NCBI GenBank assembly: GCA_019633425.1
Contig: WSUB01000027.1
Coordinates: forward strand, 62,001-126,000
Direction: 5' to 3'
DNA length: 64,000 nt
DNA from: Tulasnella sp. 424
Lineage: Eukaryota > Basidiomycota > Agaricomycetes > Cantharellales > Tulasnellaceae
Shown: piece by piece, positions 9,972 to 24,700 of the stretch
Layout of the letters: the number at the start of each line of letters is the position of its first letter
How positions within the stretch are numbered: position 1 is the stretch's first letter
The notes under the pieces: generated by a model
The model's database searches: none
The model's input: only the letters and a program-made list of their open reading frames with translations
Told to the model about the DNA's origin: nothing
Translations under genes and position numbers: made by a program

Positions 9972-11401
9972 CTAATAAGGGACTTCCGTAAATAGTTTAC
10001 TAACGCTCTCTCCGTAATGGCTGCGCCGTACCACCTCACCGAGCACAGGCGCAACGTCTATGACATCAAGTTTTTTGCATCGTTTCAAGTTCAAGTCTTG
10101 CGGGATCGTGTTAGTCACGACCAGCTTCTCCAAAGGACTCTTCTCCACGACTTCGAGAGCGTTGCCCGATAGAATACCGTGAGTGACGATCGCGATGATC
10201 TGCGTAGCGCCCGCTTCGACGAGGTGTTGTGCGGCGAGAGCGAGTGTTCCGCAAGTATCGGCCATGTCGTCCACCAAGACGGCGATTTTGTCTTTGACGT
10301 TACCAACGAGAATCATTCGACTGACTTCGTTGGCCTTCTTGCGCTCCTTGTGGAACAGAGCGAAGTCGACGTTGAGCCGGTCTGCCATAGACGTGGCTCT
10401 ACACACAACTTGTGAGCACCGCGCTAAAGTTAGAGTGGCGGTGTATGCACCTTTTAGCGCCTCCTGCATCTGGGGAAACAATCACGACATTTTTGACGTT
10501 AAAGTTCTCCCGGATGTACCAAAGCATCGATGGTTCTGCGTAGAGCTATGAGAGGTCATGCCCTTCAGTATGATGACGAGAAGTCCCCTGGTTGCTGCTG
10601 ACTTACACTAGAGGAAGGCGTGACGTTAGGCGCCGATGCGGAAGAGTACTCAAAGTTGATGGCTTACTTGTCTACGGGACAATCAAAGAAACCTTGGATT
10701 TGGCTAGCATGAAGGTCCATGGTCTAGAGCAGCCCGAGTTAGTTACATCGTTACTTCAAACAGGGACAAGGCGCGCTCACAATGATGTGGTCAGCGCCAC
10801 TGCTCTGAATCATGTTCGCCACCAGCTTGGCCGAGATGGGAGCCCGACTCTTGTCCTTGCGGTCCTGCCTTGCATAAGGAAAAAGAGGGATTACAGCCGT
10901 GATGCGTTTGGCGCTGGCGATTTTGCAGGCGTGAATCATGATGCAGAGCTCCATAAGCGACGTGTTGACTGAGATGGTGCCGTCTGCACTTGCACAACCC
11001 GAGTTGACGATGTAGACATCGGCCTCGCGAACGGATTCGAGGATGCGGAGGGACGTTTCCCCAGAATGGTTCTGGGTGATCTCAGACTTGGAAACTGTCA
11101 GGCCGATCCTGGAGTGGGTGAGAGCGAGAAAGAGCTCCTTTTAGTAAGCCCGGCCCCAGGGAAGTGATGTGGCAAAAAGCCAAAGGTGTTGCATCATCGA
11201 CGCGGAACGTAGTCTACGACGTCTGACGACATGCGAAAGGAGTACGAGGACGTTGACGAACCGTTTGGCAATGAGATGGGCGATCTCCGGGTGACTCGTC
11301 CCTGTTTTGAGAGCGAGACCGGTCAGTTCAGGGCCCGACGACGACGATGCACCAGAGGACCACTAACCACTGAAGATCTTCAGACTCGTAGCACCCAACA
11401 T
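9972..11401 (-). CDS. Ribose-phosphate pyrophosphokinase (PRPP synthetase)
   Basis: Makes PRPP from ribose-5-phosphate and ATP for purine, pyrimidine, His and Trp synthesis. Exon 1 begins [12 protein letters not shown] and joins [13 protein letters not shown]. After a longer intron comes [20 protein letters not shown], then [14 protein letters not shown] and a block with the family's [20 protein letters not shown] and [19 protein letters not shown]. Next come [65 protein letters not shown], and the PRPP-binding loop [12 protein letters not shown]. All catalytic blocks are present. About 30 residues between QSG and LMEL differ from the simplest bacterial form. At the DN|LYAEP junction the frame can only be kept by a one-nucleotide exon at 10607. 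The gene ends TEVPY at 9975. Confidence 0.93.
10607..10607 (-). other. Predicted single-nucleotide exon in the PRPP synthetase gene
   Basis: On the minus strand the upstream exon ends GTAGACAA, followed by an intron starting GTAAGC (10667) and ending CCTCTAG (10608). One base, T, comes next, then a second intron starting GTAAGT (10606) and ending CTCATAG (10546), then CTCTACGCAGAA. Splicing AA + T + CTC gives Asp-Asn-Leu-Tyr-Ala-Glu, the invariant family sequence. A single intron from 10667 to 10546 would put the remaining roughly 190 codons out of frame. The two introns would be 60 and 61 nt, the normal size here, and each has a plausible branch site (CCTAACG; ATACTGAAG). Confidence 0.75.
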
Positions 11402-12250
11402 TCTGTTCTACACGATACGCTCTAGAGAGGGAGGAGAGAGATTGATGCAAAACGGGAGTCGAAAGAGGGATGGCGATGTCAGTCCGGGAACCAATTACTG
11501 GCTGGTGGTTGGTTGGTGGTGGTTGATGATGAAAAGGTGGAGATACAAAAGAGCTAGAGCGCCATGCAAGGTACGAGAGATGGTGTCGGTTTGAATTGAC
11601 AGGTCGGAGGAGGAAGGAGGAGAGAGGAGCTGCTCCGATGGGGACTAGAGGAGCGAAAGAGAGGGCCTGGAAATTTCAAGGGAACACGCACGTGCTACAC
11701 AAAAGGCCCCTTTTCGCGATCGGCCGGAAAACTCCCTCCCGAAAACCTCTTGCACATCTACAACCACCAAATGGGCATTGACAGGTCATCATCGCCTAGA
11801 TCAGCCGAACTCTAAGCACGCGGCGACATGAGCCCGCTTAACCCGACCTTGAGCGGCTTTTGGTTTATGCGAAATCACCGAATGCCGAGCGTCGAAGACT
11901 TCGTGACGTTTCGAGAATAGCGCCGACTGAGCGAAACGGGTTCAAGGAAGCACAGTCCACGTAGATGACGCAATGGGCACCTCGACAAGAAGGTTCTTAT
12001 GGTGTGTCAATCGATATTGGTCGTTCGTTGAGTGCATTTACACCGAGTGGGATGCCGATAGTCACGCGACGGGGAGAAATGCCAACAGAAAACCGAGGGG
12101 AGCGCGTTGAGCGAGATATTCTTGGAAACAGCAAGGAACTCCGCAGCAATATATAAAGAGTATAATAACGCGTAAACGTCGCCTAGAGAATGTCGGGCAG
12201 AAGTCTTCAGCCGTCTGCCTCTCGAAGAAATGCAAGCATAACGTACCAGG
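11402..12250. other. Region between PRPP synthetase start and uS11m stop
   Basis: About 850 bases hold the PRPP synthetase promoter and the uS11m 3' flank. Short ORFs are present on both strands, but none has recognisable protein character. No RNA gene was seen. Confidence 0.5.
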
Positions 12251-12997
12251 TCACAGCCGCCGCGTCTTCGCCGACCGTGTTCCACCAATCTTAATCGGAG
12301 TACGGTCTGTCAGGCGCGTTATCAACGGTCTGGCGACATTTCCTTCGCTCGTCATCAACGCCTGGAACAGCGCATCCCGACCCATTCCAAACCCAGTAAA
12401 CACCACCTCCACCTCCATCCTTGGATCGTCTCGTAGTCCAGCGCTCTCAGATTCCAGCGACGCATTGCGATATTTTTTGGGAGGAGCCTTCTTCGTCTCG
12501 TATTCTTCTACTATTCTCCGGATAATGCGTAGGGCGCATTGGAACCCAGCTTCAAATTGGCTGCGCTGTACTTTCTTGAAACCAAGCATTCCGGCCGTTA
12601 TCCTACCACCGGGAAGAGAGTTGCCCTCCGAGTTCGTGAGATGAAGGATGGTGTTGTTTGAGCTTGCATGGACGTGAAGGAAGTACTTGTCCGGGGGCGG
12701 CGGTAGGGCACTCGCAGTGGGAGCTGCTGATTCTGACGAGGCCAGACTGTCGCGACCATGTGACTTGATGACGTCTGAAAGGGTTGGCAGCCTCATCGTC
12801 CTCCGGTTCGTCTTCTTCTTTGGAGGGGCTTTTTGCTTGAGGTTTAGACCGGAAAGCAAGTCCTGGCCACTTTGGCTGGCTAGCGTCGGTGAAAGCGCTG
12901 CTCGGGATACGGTGCTGGACGAGAAAAGACGAGCGGACGATAGAATGGGCGCTGCATTTTGGCTGGCCCGCAACCGTGTTGCGACAAGGAGCGACAT
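12251..12997 (-). CDS. Mitochondrial small ribosomal subunit protein uS11m
   Basis: An S11-family protein of the mitochondrial ribosome (called YmS18/MRPS18 in yeast), on the platform of the small subunit near the mRNA exit. I start at 12997 (MSLLVATRLRASQNAAP), which gives 248 residues and an Arg/Ser/Ala-rich mitochondrial presequence. The in-frame ATG at 13162 adds unrelated sequence. The S11 core is at the C-terminus: FLHVHASSNNTILHLTNSEG, ITAGMLGFKKVQRSQFEAG, VEVVFTGFGMGRDALFQAL and ITRLTDRTPIKIGGTRSAKT-RRL. The core keeps the NNT, GfG-GRea and D-TPI---G-R-K-RR pattern. A linker of about 60 residues separates the presequence from the core. No intron is needed. Confidence 0.9.
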   Translation of the reverse strand: MSLLVATRLRASQNAAPILSSARLFSSSTVSRAALSPTLASQSGQDLLSGLNLKQKAPPKKKTNRRTMRLPTLSDVIKSHGRDSLASSESAAPTASALPPPPDKYFLHVHASSNNTILHLTNSEGNSLPGGRITAGMLGFKKVQRSQFEAGFQCALRIIRRIVEEYETKKAPPKKYRNASLESESAGLRDDPRMEVEVVFTGFGMGRDALFQALMTSEGNVARPLITRLTDRTPIKIGGTRSAKTRRL

Positions 12998-14047
12998 GGG
13001 GAGAGGTTGAGCGCGAATCTGTCTTGGATGAAGCCGAAATTCTGAGCTTGTTGTTCGATGCAACAAACAACAGGGTCTGGCTCTGTGCCCCGACGTTCCC
13101 GTACCCCCATCAGTTCCGCAATAGACCGCCAAGCCACGGGATCCAGCCCTAGTAAAACACAATTTACAAAACCTTTTACGACTTTATCGCGTTTCAATGT
13201 CTTGTTTTATACTACTGCATGATCGATCGCTGGAAGCGTTCCAACGGGTCAGACTCGGAAACACCGGCAATACCGTCACGCAACAGAGAATGCTTCCTTT
13301 ACCCGTGTTCCAATCGCAAAATTTACCGAACATAACCGGATCTAGTGGCTTGCTGAGTCAACCGGTAATCTTAAGGTCGGGGGACTACCACTTTGGTCGG
13401 GCTACCCCCGGCACAGTCTCGTTCACACGGCCAACGCTTTTCGGGGAAGTAATAATAGTTACAATATTGGCTCCTTCTTGCGAACCTTCTCCCATACTCT
13501 TCTCTGCGTGAGACATATTACGCGCTTCTAGTGATCGAGACAGGCCCCGAGCAGACGACCTCTACCGACGGAAAGCGCGCCAAGACCATGGCGGAGAAAA
13601 TCCGTTTATTTTGATTGGACGCGCGAAGCTTCGGAATGACGAAGGTGTCTTGAAGATTCTCTTGGCGCTGTATTCTTGCCTCTACTTCGGTAGGACGTCG
13701 CTGGTTGCTCAATACTCGTGATGGGTTCGTTCAGCGGCCCGTCGTTGACTTGGGCTTCCAACACTTCCCATCTGTCCGCTGAGAATTGACAGCTCCGCAG
13801 TATACAATGCCAAGACCCAATCCTTGCCGTTCTTAGAGACTTTCTGGCCGGCAGTACCGACAAACGTCGGCGTTTTCGTGGATTCCAGCAGTGGCCGTTT
13901 CCGTACAATCCACGACATATGAGTGGCGGATGGCGACGTGGTTTAAATGCCTACTCTCATTGCATTGTCAGAATCTTCTAGAGCCAACGAAATTCCCTTC
14001 GTTTCCCCCCCTTTCCCCTCTTTCTCTAGATCTACGTCTGGACCAGG
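12998..14047. other. Region between uS11m and cellobiose dehydrogenase, with an unresolved ORF
   Basis: About 1 kb. On the minus strand an ORF starts at 13918 (MSWIVRKRPLLESTKTPTFV) and overlaps other ORFs down to 13518 (IQRQENLQDTFVIPKLRA). These could be exons of a small gene of about 100-130 residues, but no join gives a recognised protein. The C/T-rich stretch at 13990-14040 probably belongs to the cellobiose dehydrogenase promoter or 5' UTR. Confidence 0.35.
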
Positions 14048-17617
<3,570 letters not shown>

Positions 17618-17793
17618 ATGAAAAAACCGATGTCCATAAATCTATACATTCCTTTCACAAATACACAAATACAAATGGTCCGATGGTCGTTTCAAAATCG
17701 TGCCCGCTCGTTGAATATGATCTTTTGGGGGGGTATAAAGATCTTTTATACATCCGAGGAAAGACCTCAGCGGCCGTGCAAACCACGACGTTT

Positions 17794-20700
17794 TAGATTT
17801 CAGCGTTGATTCCGACGCGGATGATCCTATAATAGTACGGGCCAAGTTAGTTTCCCGGCAGCAACGCGACATGCAGACGAGACGCACTCGTCAGCGGAGC
17901 CAAGCCAATTTTCGGTTTCAGGGAACATGGTCGCTGTCGTCGGGGGCGGGGTTAGCCAAGAGACACTGAGAATACTGTAGCGCATAACGCTCACCGAAAC
18001 GACGATACAGACCCTCGATGAGGAGGGCACGACACCAGGCTATTGGGGCGTTGAGGAAACCAAAGCCTAGGATGCCGTGACTAACGACGTGATAATGGGG
18101 CACACTGTCGAATTTCAAGGGATATTAGAGCCACATTCCGCGACTCCTGTGGGCTGCGAACGTACATGTGAGTCGTCTGCTTGGCGGCAGCACGGATTTC
18201 CTTGATGTTGGCCATCGCAGCAGCTTCGTCATTGGCGCCAACGCGAGACTCGAGGGTACATATCCTTTCAATGATCTCATTGACGTCCATGTTGAAGTCG
18301 TCACGGAATCCGAGGGCATAGGTGACGCCGTAGAAACCTAAGAGCCAGTTTACTGGAATGAGCAACGAACGCGAGATCAGCTAGCCCAAGGGGTCGTACC
18401 TTGCAATGTCCTGACTTTCGATACGACATAACGCTCCTCGGGAGGGATCCGGTTTATGTTCATGGTTTTGACTGAAAGGAAGATCTGAGACGCGTAAAAT
18501 GAAAGAAAAAATCAATGCCCCGCCGAAGAGTTGGAAATCAGTGAAGCGATACCACTCACAACGACGCGAGGAAGACTGGGCCACTGGCGCAAGAAACCAT
18601 AAAACGTGTGCGGGACGCCCCTACCGGACGTAAGTTTGTGGAAGACCGCACAAGTGGGCAGACGAGCAAGCTGACGACGAGGTTGGGTTTCTTCTTCGGG
18701 AACGAGGTAGAGGGTTCGGTGCGCCTTGATGCTTCCTTCTGTCGTGTCGTCGCCGTCCTCAGCATCGGCATCTGCATCTGCATCTTCGCCGTCAGCAGCG
18801 CTCTTGATGGTGTCCCCAGCAACGTATGTGAGGGTGCCCGGTTTGCTGCTAGCTTGAGTAGAGGTGAGGCGTTTCCGGATCTTCTTCTCTCGGCTGTCCT
18901 CGGATTCATCGACCACAATGAAGTGGCGGAGATTCTTTCTGTTCATGCCGTCGAATTCGTCTTCCAGGCCCTTAGTAAGCAACACTCGTTAGCAAGCGGT
19001 CGATTCGGCTGGCATCGAGATTGCTCACTTTGCCCCAAGTCCAGAAAACCATGCAAACCATGCTAGAAGGAGCAGGGGGTTAGACTTATCATGCTGCTAG
19101 ATTTAAAGCAGCGACTTACAGCACGAAGCCGATCATCAAGGGAACCCAAGCGCCATGGGGCACTTTACGGAGAGAGGCTCCCCAGAAGAGTCCTATAGGT
19201 GCACCGTTGCGTTGTCAGGACATTGCAAGGGTCGCGCGAGCCACACGGATATAATACGGACCATCGAAGAAACCAAAGATCTACGAAGCGGTCGGTTTAA
19301 GGTTAGTATGGCGTCATTCTGTGACTTGAGAGGGTAGCGAATCGAGGCTTACAAGGAAGAAGCCAACGGCGACCACCAAAGGAAGGTGCTTCGTGTAATA
19401 CGCTTGAATAGCGACGAGCGAGGTGGTGACGAACATGACAGTCGAGACAGCAAATCCGTAGGCGTTTGTCAAGTTGGCGAGGTCCTTGAATGCCGCCACC
19501 ATAACGATAGTTCCGATCATCACTGGCAAAGAATCATCATGAGAATCGCACCCTTCTTTTAAGGAAAGGGAAGAGCCCCAGCTTACAAAGATAGTTCACC
19601 ACGGGGAAGTACACCTGTCCTTGAACGGTCTCGGATGTGTAGATCATCCTCAGACTACGTGAAAAGGGTGAGCCTCGAGTCATTCGGTGTTGGAGGGGAA
19701 CCGCAACTTACGGAGGCAGACTCCTGAGACCAACGAGTTGCTGGATCTGAAAGACGGAAAGCACCGTCAACGCCGGCTCCAAAGGCATGAGGCTGTCCGA
19801 CTGAACACGTACCAAGCTAAAGCAGGCGGTGATCATGGCCTGGGATGCAATAAGCTATATAGAAAAACGTTGTCAGAAGCAATCCTTGGAAGTGAGGAGT
19901 CAAGGGTCGTTAACGGACAGCTATTCAATTAAAAGAAAAAGAATCGTCAGGAGACCAGCCCTTTCGCAGAAACAAGTTTGTGAGCCACCCACTTGCGAGA
20001 ATAGCAAAGACGTAGATAATCCTGAAAATTCGGACAGCCTATTAGACCTGCACCGAGTCGTTAGGTTTGAAAAAGGTACTAACCAATACAAGCCACCACC
20101 AACGGGACCAGGGATCGTGGCGTAGAATATATTGCTCATGACAGCATCTCCGTCGGCGATGAGGCGAGCACCTTGTCCGAGGTACGCGAGCACCAACATC
20201 GGGTAAACAAAGCAGCTGAATCCCAGTCTGATGGAGGCCTTGTTGAATTGGCCGAGGCTACGGCAAAGAGAGCGGTCAGCGCTCATTTCGTTCTATGCAA
20301 GCAGTGTAAAATGGTCGCGTACTTGGCAAAGACAGCTTCACATCCGGTTACAGCCAAGAGAATACCAGCCAGGTAGTCGTAGTGCTTCGTTCGCACAAAG
20401 ACTGCACCGGGGGGGAAATGTCAACATACTTGTCGGACGGAAAGAATCAAAGTTTCAAAACTTACAGAGGACAAGCCGGGAAGGGTCGAAAGCGCGGAAA
20501 ATTCCTGGATACCTGGTGATGTTGTATATTCCAGTTCCACCGAGCAGTAAGAGCCAGATGAGAGTGATGGGGGCAAAGGTGAGGCCGAGTTTCGCGACTC
20601 CGAAACGCTGAGCCAAGAACAGGACGACTAGGAAAGCCTGCAAAGAGGTTTCGGTTAGGAATACTGGTTCTAGGGAATGAGGTGTAGTTTTCCAACGCAC

Positions 20701-21495
20701 GATTGATATGGGAGCAATGTGGTTGATAACGCTAGGTTTGGCGATGGCGATACCACCGACGGCACTCGTGACCGAGACGGCGGGGGTGAGGATACCGTCA
20801 GCGATGGACAGGGAAGTGCCAAAGAGAGTCTGGCGTCGAGGTAAGAATCAATATGTTTGCCCCCCCGTGCCAAAGAACGAGAAGAAGAGACGAACCCAAG
20901 CCAAAAGTGGCCACTTGATGGGTGCAAGCTTTTCGGATGAAGAGCGGGTCGAGTGCGCGCGCAGGAAGGCGGAGTCTCCAGTCAAAGCGCGGTCGTCGTC
21001 GTCGTTGTGCACGTCTGGCGGGAAAAGACCTTGGAACAAGGCGAATGTACCGCCCTCTCCTTCCTTGGTTCCAAATTGGAGGACGATGAAGATCTTGAGG
21101 AAAGCATCAGCAAAAGTCGGCGGGTCGACGAAGTGGCCGGAGGATCCGACGGGCCTCGGTGGCGTGACGTACGTATTTAAGGAGAGGGATGAGGGTCAAG
21201 GACCAAATGATGGCGCTGATGCCACCAATCACATCTTCCTTGGGGGGTGCTGGGCCAGAAGCGGGCCAGATACCGTTGAGGACGTAGAGGGGCGAGGTAC
21301 CAATGTCAGAGTAAATGATGCCTGCAGGTCCAATAGCACTCGCTCAGCCATCGCTCACGCGTATAGTGCGCGGCGAGAACCAGGCGTACCGAGTGATTGG
21401 AAGGTCAAAGCCAGCAGGGCCGTACCACCAATTTTGAGGGCGGTACGTTCTGAACTGAACACATTATGAGGGGGGAATTTCTCTTGAGCGGTCAT
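17794..21495 (-). CDS. High-affinity potassium transporter, HAK/KUP family
   Basis: Plasma-membrane K+ uptake transporter with about 12 membrane helices. The start at 21495 reads [20 protein letters not shown]. The first helix ends QSLG and joins [19 protein letters not shown], the K+-selectivity block of the family. Next come [20 protein letters not shown], a variable cytosolic loop with [10 protein letters not shown], then [77 protein letters not shown] and [20 protein letters not shown]. The family's [18 protein letters not shown] follows, with later helices to about 19000. The cytosolic C-terminal part has a strongly acidic insert ([16 protein letters not shown], near 18760). It continues with the conserved [19 protein letters not shown] and [12 protein letters not shown]. 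The last three exons give [24 protein letters not shown] and [10 protein letters not shown]. The gene is divergent from QCR9. Confidence 0.93.
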
Positions 21496-21528
21496 GTAGA
21501 GATGCAGGAGGGGGAGAAGGGGGCAGAG

Positions 21529-21566
21529 GGAGGAGGAGGAGGAGGAGGAGGAGGAGGAGGAGGAGA
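21529..21566. repeat. (GGA)n trinucleotide repeat
   Basis: An almost perfect GGA tract of about 12 units (CCT on the HAK sense strand) lies 35-70 bases before the HAK start codon. It probably falls in the 5' UTR or core promoter. CT-rich tracts are common at fungal transcription starts. Confidence 0.8.
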
Positions 21567-22681
21567 GGAAGACGGGATAGGTGAGTGCTTGTCGTCTGCA
21601 GCAACGTTGAGGGCTATTTAGAGAGAGGGCGAGAGTGTGCACCCCCGAGAGACTGAGACCCCGATTCCCAATTCCCTTATTTAGACTGGCTGAATGTGAT
21701 TGGTCGATAGCAACTTTATCGCAAGCGAGCCAACAATCACAAGCAAACACAACAATGCGGATTGCATTGTTGTCCGTTGGTTCCGGGGATGGGCGGAGTT
21801 AATTCGTGGTCTGTCTCTGTGAGAGCTATTATTGCGACGGGAAGGTTGAGCCTCGGGGTGCTGACATCATCACATACGGTCGAATTGCGATTGGTGCATG
21901 GCATTGGCACGTTCAATGCCACTCATCCGGATCTCAACTGGACGGGTTGACGGCATATGGATGAAAAGAGGTTGGATAGTTTTCATCCATCAATTTCCGC
22001 TCAGCTGGATTGGTTAGGGAGAAACAAACGGTACGGTTTCCGAGCTTCGATCCATAGGAGCGCGGGTGAGCCACGGCCGGTCCGAAGTACAAACAGCAGG
22101 CCTTTGGGCGTCAGAGAACATCCAATCGGAGAGTAGACAAATCGAGAAAAGGCCAGCGAAAAAGAGTGGGTTTTGCGCATGCCTCGATGCTGGTTCGCGG
22201 GATGTCTCAAGCCTCTTTCCTGCAGGGAGACTTTTGGTGGGAACCCCTGCTTCTCGAATCCGTGAAGTTAGATCGTTGATACGGAAACTCTATCGAGTCC
22301 GTACGTCAACGTCTTGCATCCATGCCCTGCACTCCAGTTTGCTGGTAGTCCTCCATGTCTCACCAACGCTAGATAGGCCGGGGATGGCTGCGCTTGCTCT
22401 GTGTGCCTTGGCTTGAGTCTTCGGCCAAGATAAGTTTATGGTGGGGCTTCGGTCTGAAGACGGGCATCTGCACACCGGAGGGCCAGAATCGTCGGGTGTG
22501 GGGGCAGTTCACAGTCTGTCCATGGGCGCGCTCTGCAGTGGGAACGTCATCCACGGTAACAGTCACGGTGACACGGTGACGCGCCAGAACAAGTCCAACA
22601 TTTGGCCTCGCCGTGTTTGTCTACCACAGCCGGCAATTCTCGGATTCCATCCACGACTATTCCATCCCACCCATCTCAGCA
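21567..22681. other. Divergent promoter region, HAK / QCR9
   Basis: About 1.1 kb between the two divergent start codons. It has a CT-rich HAK side and a C/A-rich stretch just before QCR9. No conserved ORF or RNA was seen. Confidence 0.5.
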
Positions 22682-23065
22682 ATGGCGGTGAGTGAAAGAA
22701 GAGTGCATACTGCGTTCCGAGCGACTTGCTGAACTCGGTGACGTTCTATCTTTGTCTCGAGTAGCTAAGCAACACCTTCTACAACCTCATCTTCAAGCGG
22801 AACAGCATTTACGTTCCCGTCGTCTTCGCAAGCGCATTCACCTTTGGTGTCGGCTTCGACCTCGGCACGACCGCATTCTGGGACTCATGGAACAAAGGAG
22901 TGAGTTGTTGTTGGTCTTCATCGCGTTCCCCAAGCTGTTCATGTTGGGCATCCAACTTTTTCGTAATTGGTCGAATTTGGTTGGACCGTGGACTGACACT
23001 CCTTGGAACGTTTACAGAAGCAGTGGAAAGATATCCGCCACAACTACATTCAGCAAGAGGAGTAG
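22682..23065 (+). CDS. QCR9: Cytochrome bc1 complex subunit 9 (QCR9)
   Basis: Small subunit of respiratory complex III in the mitochondrial inner membrane. Three exons give 62 residues. Exon 1 is only ATGGCG, followed by a GTGAGTGAA intron. Exon 2 begins after ...GAGTAG at about 22765 (LSNTFYNLIFKRNSIYVPVV, then FASAFTFGVGFDLGTTAFWD). Exon 3 ends KQWKDIRHNYIQQEE. The N-terminal FKRNS, the single membrane helix with FGxGFD, and the W-D-WN-GK-WKDI end are the standard Qcr9/UCR9 pattern and length. The six-base first exon means that a search for single ORFs misses the true N-terminus. Confidence 0.95.
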
Positions 23066-23948
23066 TTTTCTCCCTTCCCTGTCCTGTCGCTTTCCGGCTA
23101 TAGATTGTTTCCCTTCGTCTTCGTCTGCGCGGGCTTGCCTGGGAAAGGTGTCACAACACAAGTTCGTCTCTAAGCTCCCCATTCGCTCGTCAATCCTGTA
23201 TGGAAACGCAGGCGGTTTTCCCAAGTCGCAATTCCCGGGTGAATTTGCGAAGGTTTTGGACCTCCGCTGCACCAATCATCCTGGTCGACAATGCTCTCCT
23301 ACCTAAAGCCACCGACGTAAGAATGTCGACGAAGTCACAACAATTTGGATCTACAGGATTGAGGATACTTCTCTCAGGAGAAAGACCGGGTAGCATTCCT
23401 CTGTGCTGGTTCCGTGGTGGTAAAGCGTAATACGGTAAACAACCGGGACTGGCGAAACGGGATTCGCGTGCGAGCCAGGCCACCTTTCCTGTTACTGAGA
23501 CCAGCGCTTCCGTGATTCTGGTCGCATGCTGTGACTGTGGGGGCTAGGCGGGGCACCGGTATGCGATGGGCCTATTCCGCACTGCTGCGCTCCTATTTTT
23601 AAATTCATGTTGACCTCCAGATATAGCTGGTGCTCTCTCCTTGAACCAACAACGGCGAGCTGTTGATACGCTGCTAACATTAGTGTCGCTTCTTGCGCAG
23701 TTCTTGATACTAACCGACCCAGCCGTCTGCTCTAGCTGATCGCCGCAGTCGTTCAGCGCTTAGATCTTGGCTCGATGGAGAAGGCGGGACCTTACATCGC
23801 GTCGCCTTCCTCAGATCTTATTATCAATCTAACTCCATTTGTATTATTTCATTATTGTTTCGTACAATGTCCCAAGAAAATTATCGTCGACGGGTTTCCA
23901 AGCGCGGAATTAATGCCCTGAGGGGTGCTCGTGGAGCCTGTTGTGTCA
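23066..23948. other. Convergent intergenic region after QCR9
   Basis: About 880 bases between the ends of QCR9 and the minus-strand rhodanese gene. ORFs up to 97 codons occur on both strands, but their translations have no recognisable character. I see no gene here. Confidence 0.45.
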
Positions 23949-24540
23949 CTACGATGATGACAGCTGCGGCAACTTGGTCGTAAGAGCCTCGTCGTCTCCA
24001 TAAGCAGACACCCAGGCTTTCATTCCTCCTTCCAGAACAAAGACCGTGTCTGCTTGATCTCCTTTTCCTTGTCTCTTCAGTTCATCGGCGTACCATCCTG
24101 CAGTCCGAGGTCCACGACCACCTGGCTTACAACTGTTGCAGTGGAATATGACTTTTGGTACGTGAGATATCGTCGCGACGATGCTCGACAGAGTTTGGTA
24201 GAACGAATGAGCGGGAAGGTTGATCGCCCCTCGTATGCAAGCGACCTTGTAAGACCATGGCGAGCGGTGACAAATCAGTTTGGAGTGTGCGGAATTTATG
24301 TAAAAAACGTCGAGCGAGAAAGAAGCTAACCTCAAAGTCAACTCTGCGGACGTCGATTACAAGGAAATCTTTTCCGAGAGTGACAGCATGGTGTCGCAAC
24401 AGGGCGGCCAATCCTTCGGGTGTAATTGCCTCTGGAGTGCTTACGGGATCGGGAAAGATAGCATGCCAAGGAGCTGCGGGGGATGCAGCGGTAGTCGGAT
24501 CTTGGGCGGAAGACTGTATAGCTGGCACTTCAGAGCTCAT
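23949..24540 (-). CDS. Cdc25/arsenate-reductase-like rhodanese-domain protein
   Basis: A single rhodanese domain related to yeast Ych1/Arr2 and plant Cdc25-like enzymes, which act as small phosphatases or arsenate reductases. Two exons: MSSEVPAIQSSAQDPTTAAS to DFLVIDVRRVDFE, then (intron donor GTTAGC, acceptor TACAAG) VACIRGAINLPAHSFYQTL to the stop. The substrate loop is FHCNSCKPGGRGPR. The nucleophile Cys follows FH, and the RGPR arginine closes the loop, which is longer than the five-residue loop of classic Cdc25. The tail VFVLEGGMKAWVSAYG is the normal rhodanese ending. Length is about 180 residues. Only 160 bases separate its start from that of mL38. The substrate cannot be told from sequence. 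Confidence 0.82.
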
Positions 24541-24700
24541 TTATGGGGAGAAGTAGCAATGATGAAGGAAGGACTCAGATGGGAGGTTTGGGAGGCTGAG
24601 CCACTGATTATGTAAGCAATGATTCCTGAGGACCGAACAAACAAACAACCGACTTTTGGATTTCGCCAACAAACGCCGCCGTCCTTCCTTCTCTTCAAAA

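Noticed and set aside
12998..13162. N-terminal extension of uS11m from the ATG at 13162
   Set aside because: The 55 added residues have no presequence character, while MSLLVATRLRAS at 12997 begins a typical mitochondrial presequence.
22692..23306. A 204-codon plus-strand ORF
   Set aside because: It reads through QCR9 in the wrong frame and across its introns; the spliced QCR9 product is unambiguous.
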